Part shown: one piece after another, positions 5,197 through 6,369 of the stretch
Layout of the letters: each line of letters opens with the position of its first letter
How positions within the stretch are numbered: the first letter of the stretch is position 1
From: Gammaproteobacteria bacterium
GTDB taxonomy: Bacteria; Pseudomonadota; Gammaproteobacteria; Eutrophobiales; Eutrophobiaceae
Length of the DNA: 6,369 bases
NCBI GenBank assembly: GCA_016198885.1
Contig: JACQHV010000021.1
Span: 1 to 6,369 of the forward strand
Direction of reading: 5' to 3'
Position numbers and translations under genes: made by a program
The notes under the pieces: model-generated
What the model saw: the letters and a program-made list of their open reading frames with translations, nothing else
Told to the model about the DNA's origin: nothing
Database searches by the model: none

Positions 5197-6042
5197 ATGC
5201 TTACTATCACTGATCACCGCCGTGACAGGCTGGGTCTGAATTACGTCTACCCGGTAATTTCCCGCCGCGCTGGAGGGCTTTCCATCGGCATCAATCTGAA
5301 TACCAATAATGCCTGCAACTGGCGTTGTATCTACTGCCAGGTCCCCGGGCTGCATCGTAACGCTGCACCAGTCGTTGATCTGAATCTATTGGAGCAAGAG
5401 CTGTGTGATTTTCTGGCTGATGCCCTGCGGAGTGATTTCTGCACCTGTTATAACATCTCACCTGAATACCGCAGTATCCAGGATATTGCCATTTCCGGTA
5501 ATGGCGAATCAACCATGAGCATTATGTTTGATCAGGTTGTTGAACTTGTTGGCTATATTACCCGTAAATTCGGTTTGCTCGGTAATATCAAACTGGTTCT
5601 GATTACTAACGGCAGTCTTATAGGTCGCCCTGTGGTGCGGAAAGGTATTGCGCGCTTGTCCGAACTGAACGGAGAAGTCTGGTTCAAGCTGGATAGTGCA
5701 ACGAACGCCGGTATACGGCGCATCAATAATGCACACATATCCAAAAAGACAATTCGCCGAAATCTGGAAATTGCATCAGGACTCTGTCCAACATGGCTGC
5801 AGACTTGTGTATTCGGACTGGATGGAAAACCGCCATCTGAAGCAGAACAGAAGGCATATATTCAATTTCTCTCATCCGTTCTGGCGCAGGGGACCATATT
5901 GAAAGGCGTAATGTTATATGGAATTGCACGTCCATCAAAGCAACCTGAAGCTCCAAGATTGTCCCGGTTGCCCGCAGAATGGCTGGAACAGTACGCACAA
6001 AAGATCAGCGAGACAGGGATTAATGTCAAAACCAGCGTCTAA
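5197..6042 (+). CDS. Radical SAM enzyme of unknown substrate, encoded in the nrdJ operon
   Basis: A 281-residue protein with the radical SAM 4Fe-4S motif CNWRCIYC (C40, C44, C47; CxxxCxxC). Other expected parts of the partial TIM barrel follow: the first strand GLSIGINLNTNNAC (27-40), a GGE-like SAM amino-group loop in ISGNGES (99-105), LVLITNGSLI (133-142) and WFKLDSA (162-168). The pattern C-x3-C-x2-C, SGNGES and KLDSA recalls the broad COG0731/TYW1-like Fe-S oxidoreductase group, but the substrate cannot be read from the sequence. C82 and C84 are extra cysteines with no obvious second-cluster spacing. It is too long and differs in layout from a class III activase NrdG. ATG 5197 follows the nrdJb stop by 21 bases with only a weak Shine-Dalgarno (TGGAT), suggesting translation depends partly on the upstream gene. 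Co-transcription with nrdJa-nrdJb is likely, and the gene ends before a probable terminator. Confidence 0.88.
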   Translation: MLTITDHRRDRLGLNYVYPVISRRAGGLSIGINLNTNNACNWRCIYCQVPGLHRNAAPVVDLNLLEQELCDFLADALRSDFCTCYNISPEYRSIQDIAISGNGESTMSIMFDQVVELVGYITRKFGLLGNIKLVLITNGSLIGRPVVRKGIARLSELNGEVWFKLDSATNAGIRRINNAHISKKTIRRNLEIASGLCPTWLQTCVFGLDGKPPSEAEQKAYIQFLSSVLAQGTILKGVMLYGIARPSKQPEAPRLSRLPAEWLEQYAQKISETGINVKTSV

Positions 6043-6138
6043 GGCCGGTAGGCATTTACTCACATGCGGGACATTCCGTTTTTCTTGGTTGAAATGATCC
6101 AGTAAACAATTTATTGCTGGCTGTTTTTAACCGGCCTT
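6041..6138. repeat. 9-bp GC-rich inverted repeat bracketing the terminator region
   Basis: AAGGCCGGT (6041-6049), overlapping the stop codon of the radical SAM gene, is the exact reverse complement of ACCGGCCTT (6130-6138), 80 bases away. The arms enclose the hairpin and T-run called as terminator. In RNA they could close a larger multi-branched structure protecting the operon's 3' end. The second arm lies beyond the T-run, so it would be transcribed only on readthrough. Confidence 0.45.
6099..6128 (+). terminator. Probable intrinsic terminator of the nrdJa-nrdJb-radical SAM operon
   Basis: CCAGTAA (6099-6105) pairs with TTGCTGG (6114-6120) as a 7-bp stem, including one U-G pair, around an 8-base loop, followed after CTG by five T residues (6124-6128). 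The stem is moderate in strength. A shorter hairpin upstream (CGGG-ACAT-TCCG, 6067-6078, then five T) may act as a weaker first site. Confidence 0.55.
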
Positions 6139-6192
6139 GACTTCAAGATCCAGCGATACAAGTACCGTTATGTACGTTTTCCCCTGTTCAAC

Positions 6193-6271
6193 ACCTCAGA
6201 TAAGCGAATAAATAATCTCATTAATTGATCTCGATCAACACATCTTCAGTTTTTCCACTGACCTCAGATAA
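6193..6271. repeat. 11-base direct repeat flanking the second FNR box
   Basis: ACCTCAGATAA occurs at 6193-6203 and 6261-6271, 68 bases apart. The midpoint between the copies (about 6232) coincides with the centre of the FNR box (6231.5). The downstream copy merges into GATAAT, a possible -10. This may be a paired site for another regulator, or a small duplication. Confidence 0.5.
6225..6238. promoter_or_regulatory. Second perfect FNR/Anr-type binding site
   Basis: TTGAT-CTCG-ATCAA matches all ten specified bases of the FNR/Anr consensus. It lies beyond the terminator of the nrdJ operon and 92 bases before the likely gene start at 6331, so it most likely controls that next gene. The rest of the 288-base gap (6043-6330) holds the terminator and repeats listed separately and no convincing gene. 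Confidence 0.85.
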
Positions 6272-6272
6272 T
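6267..6272 (+). promoter_or_regulatory. Candidate -10 element for the gene starting at 6331
   Basis: GATAAT (5 of 6 matches to TATAAT) lies 28 bases downstream of the FNR box. A start near 6279 would place the box at about -47, a few bases further than the usual -41.5. A leader of about 50 bases would follow. Confidence 0.35.
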
Positions 6273-6330
6273 TGGCCGGCAACTTGCAGTAAGGCTGTTG
6301 ACGTAATGCCCATGGGATGAGAAAAATAAT

Positions 6331-6369
6331 ATGCGTAATCTGCAATATCCACATAAGACTCTATTGGTC
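6331..6369 (+). CDS. Start of a gene running off the right edge, product unknown
   Basis: ATG 6331 opens a frame that stays open for 13 codons to the window edge (MRNLQYPHKTLLV). A GATGAG purine stretch 9 bases upstream could serve as a weak Shine-Dalgarno. Earlier ATGs at 6306 and 6312 hit a stop within a few codons. The FNR box and a candidate -10 upstream support a promoter here. Too little protein is present to name it; the hydrophobic residues at the end could begin a beta strand or a membrane segment. Confidence 0.45.
   Translation, partial: MRNLQYPHKTLLV

Noticed and set aside
5375..5388. FNR-like TTGAT-CTGA-ATCTA
   Set aside because: It matches only 8 of 10 bases and lies inside the radical SAM coding sequence.
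5197..6042. NrdG-type class III activase
   Set aside because: Although it has CxxxCxxC, the protein is longer, places the cluster near residue 40 in a different context, and carries SGNGES/KLDSA features of another radical SAM group. There is no nrdD in the window.
1..6369. CRISPR array, insertion sequence, tRNA or rRNA
   Set aside because: No regularly spaced repeats, transposase motifs, terminal inverted repeats with target duplications, or RNA gene signatures were seen.

Overview
The window looks like chromosomal DNA of a facultatively anaerobic or microaerobic proteobacterium, probably gamma- or betaproteobacterial. Three things support this: a cbb3-type oxidase gene, an outer-membrane beta-barrel protein, and a class II (B12-dependent) ribonucleotide reductase split into NrdJa and NrdJb as in Pseudomonas aeruginosa. 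Two perfect FNR/Anr-type boxes (TTGAT-N4-ATCAA) also fit. The genes are tightly packed and I see no mobile element, tRNA, rRNA or CRISPR.

Left half (minus strand, read from about 2117 down to 1): a small membrane-anchored four-cysteine protein resembling the DUF6455 family (1767-2117), an exported beta-barrel outer-membrane protein (730-1680), and the 5' part of ccoN, the catalytic subunit of cbb3 cytochrome c oxidase (1-618, continuing beyond the window). The DUF6455-like gene and ccoN share an identical 12-base ribosome-binding leader placed at the same distance from their ATG codons.

Divergent control region (2118-2306): a perfect FNR box at 2177-2190 lies between the DUF6455-like gene and nrdJa. 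The nrdJa side then has a leader of about 100 bases with two abutting perfect 10-bp palindromes and a 6-bp hairpin just before a good Shine-Dalgarno and a TTG start.

Right half (plus strand): nrdJa (2307-4457), nrdJb (4474-5175) and a radical SAM enzyme gene (5197-6042) form an apparent operon with gaps of 16 and 21 bases, followed by a probable intrinsic terminator (6099-6128). NrdJa carries the catalytic core; NrdJb carries the TSCPD-like domain and the cysteine-rich tail expected to re-reduce the active site. A radical SAM partner is unexpected, because class II reductases make their radical from adenosylcobalamin and need no radical SAM activase. This is the most interesting association in the window.

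Right edge (6129-6369): a second perfect FNR box (6225-6238), symmetrically flanked by an 11-base direct repeat, precedes a likely gene start at 6331 that runs off the window. Taken together, the locus appears to be an oxygen-responsive neighbourhood joining low-oxygen respiration (cbb3) with oxygen-independent DNA precursor synthesis (NrdJ). Co-regulation is inferred from the FNR boxes and has not been shown.
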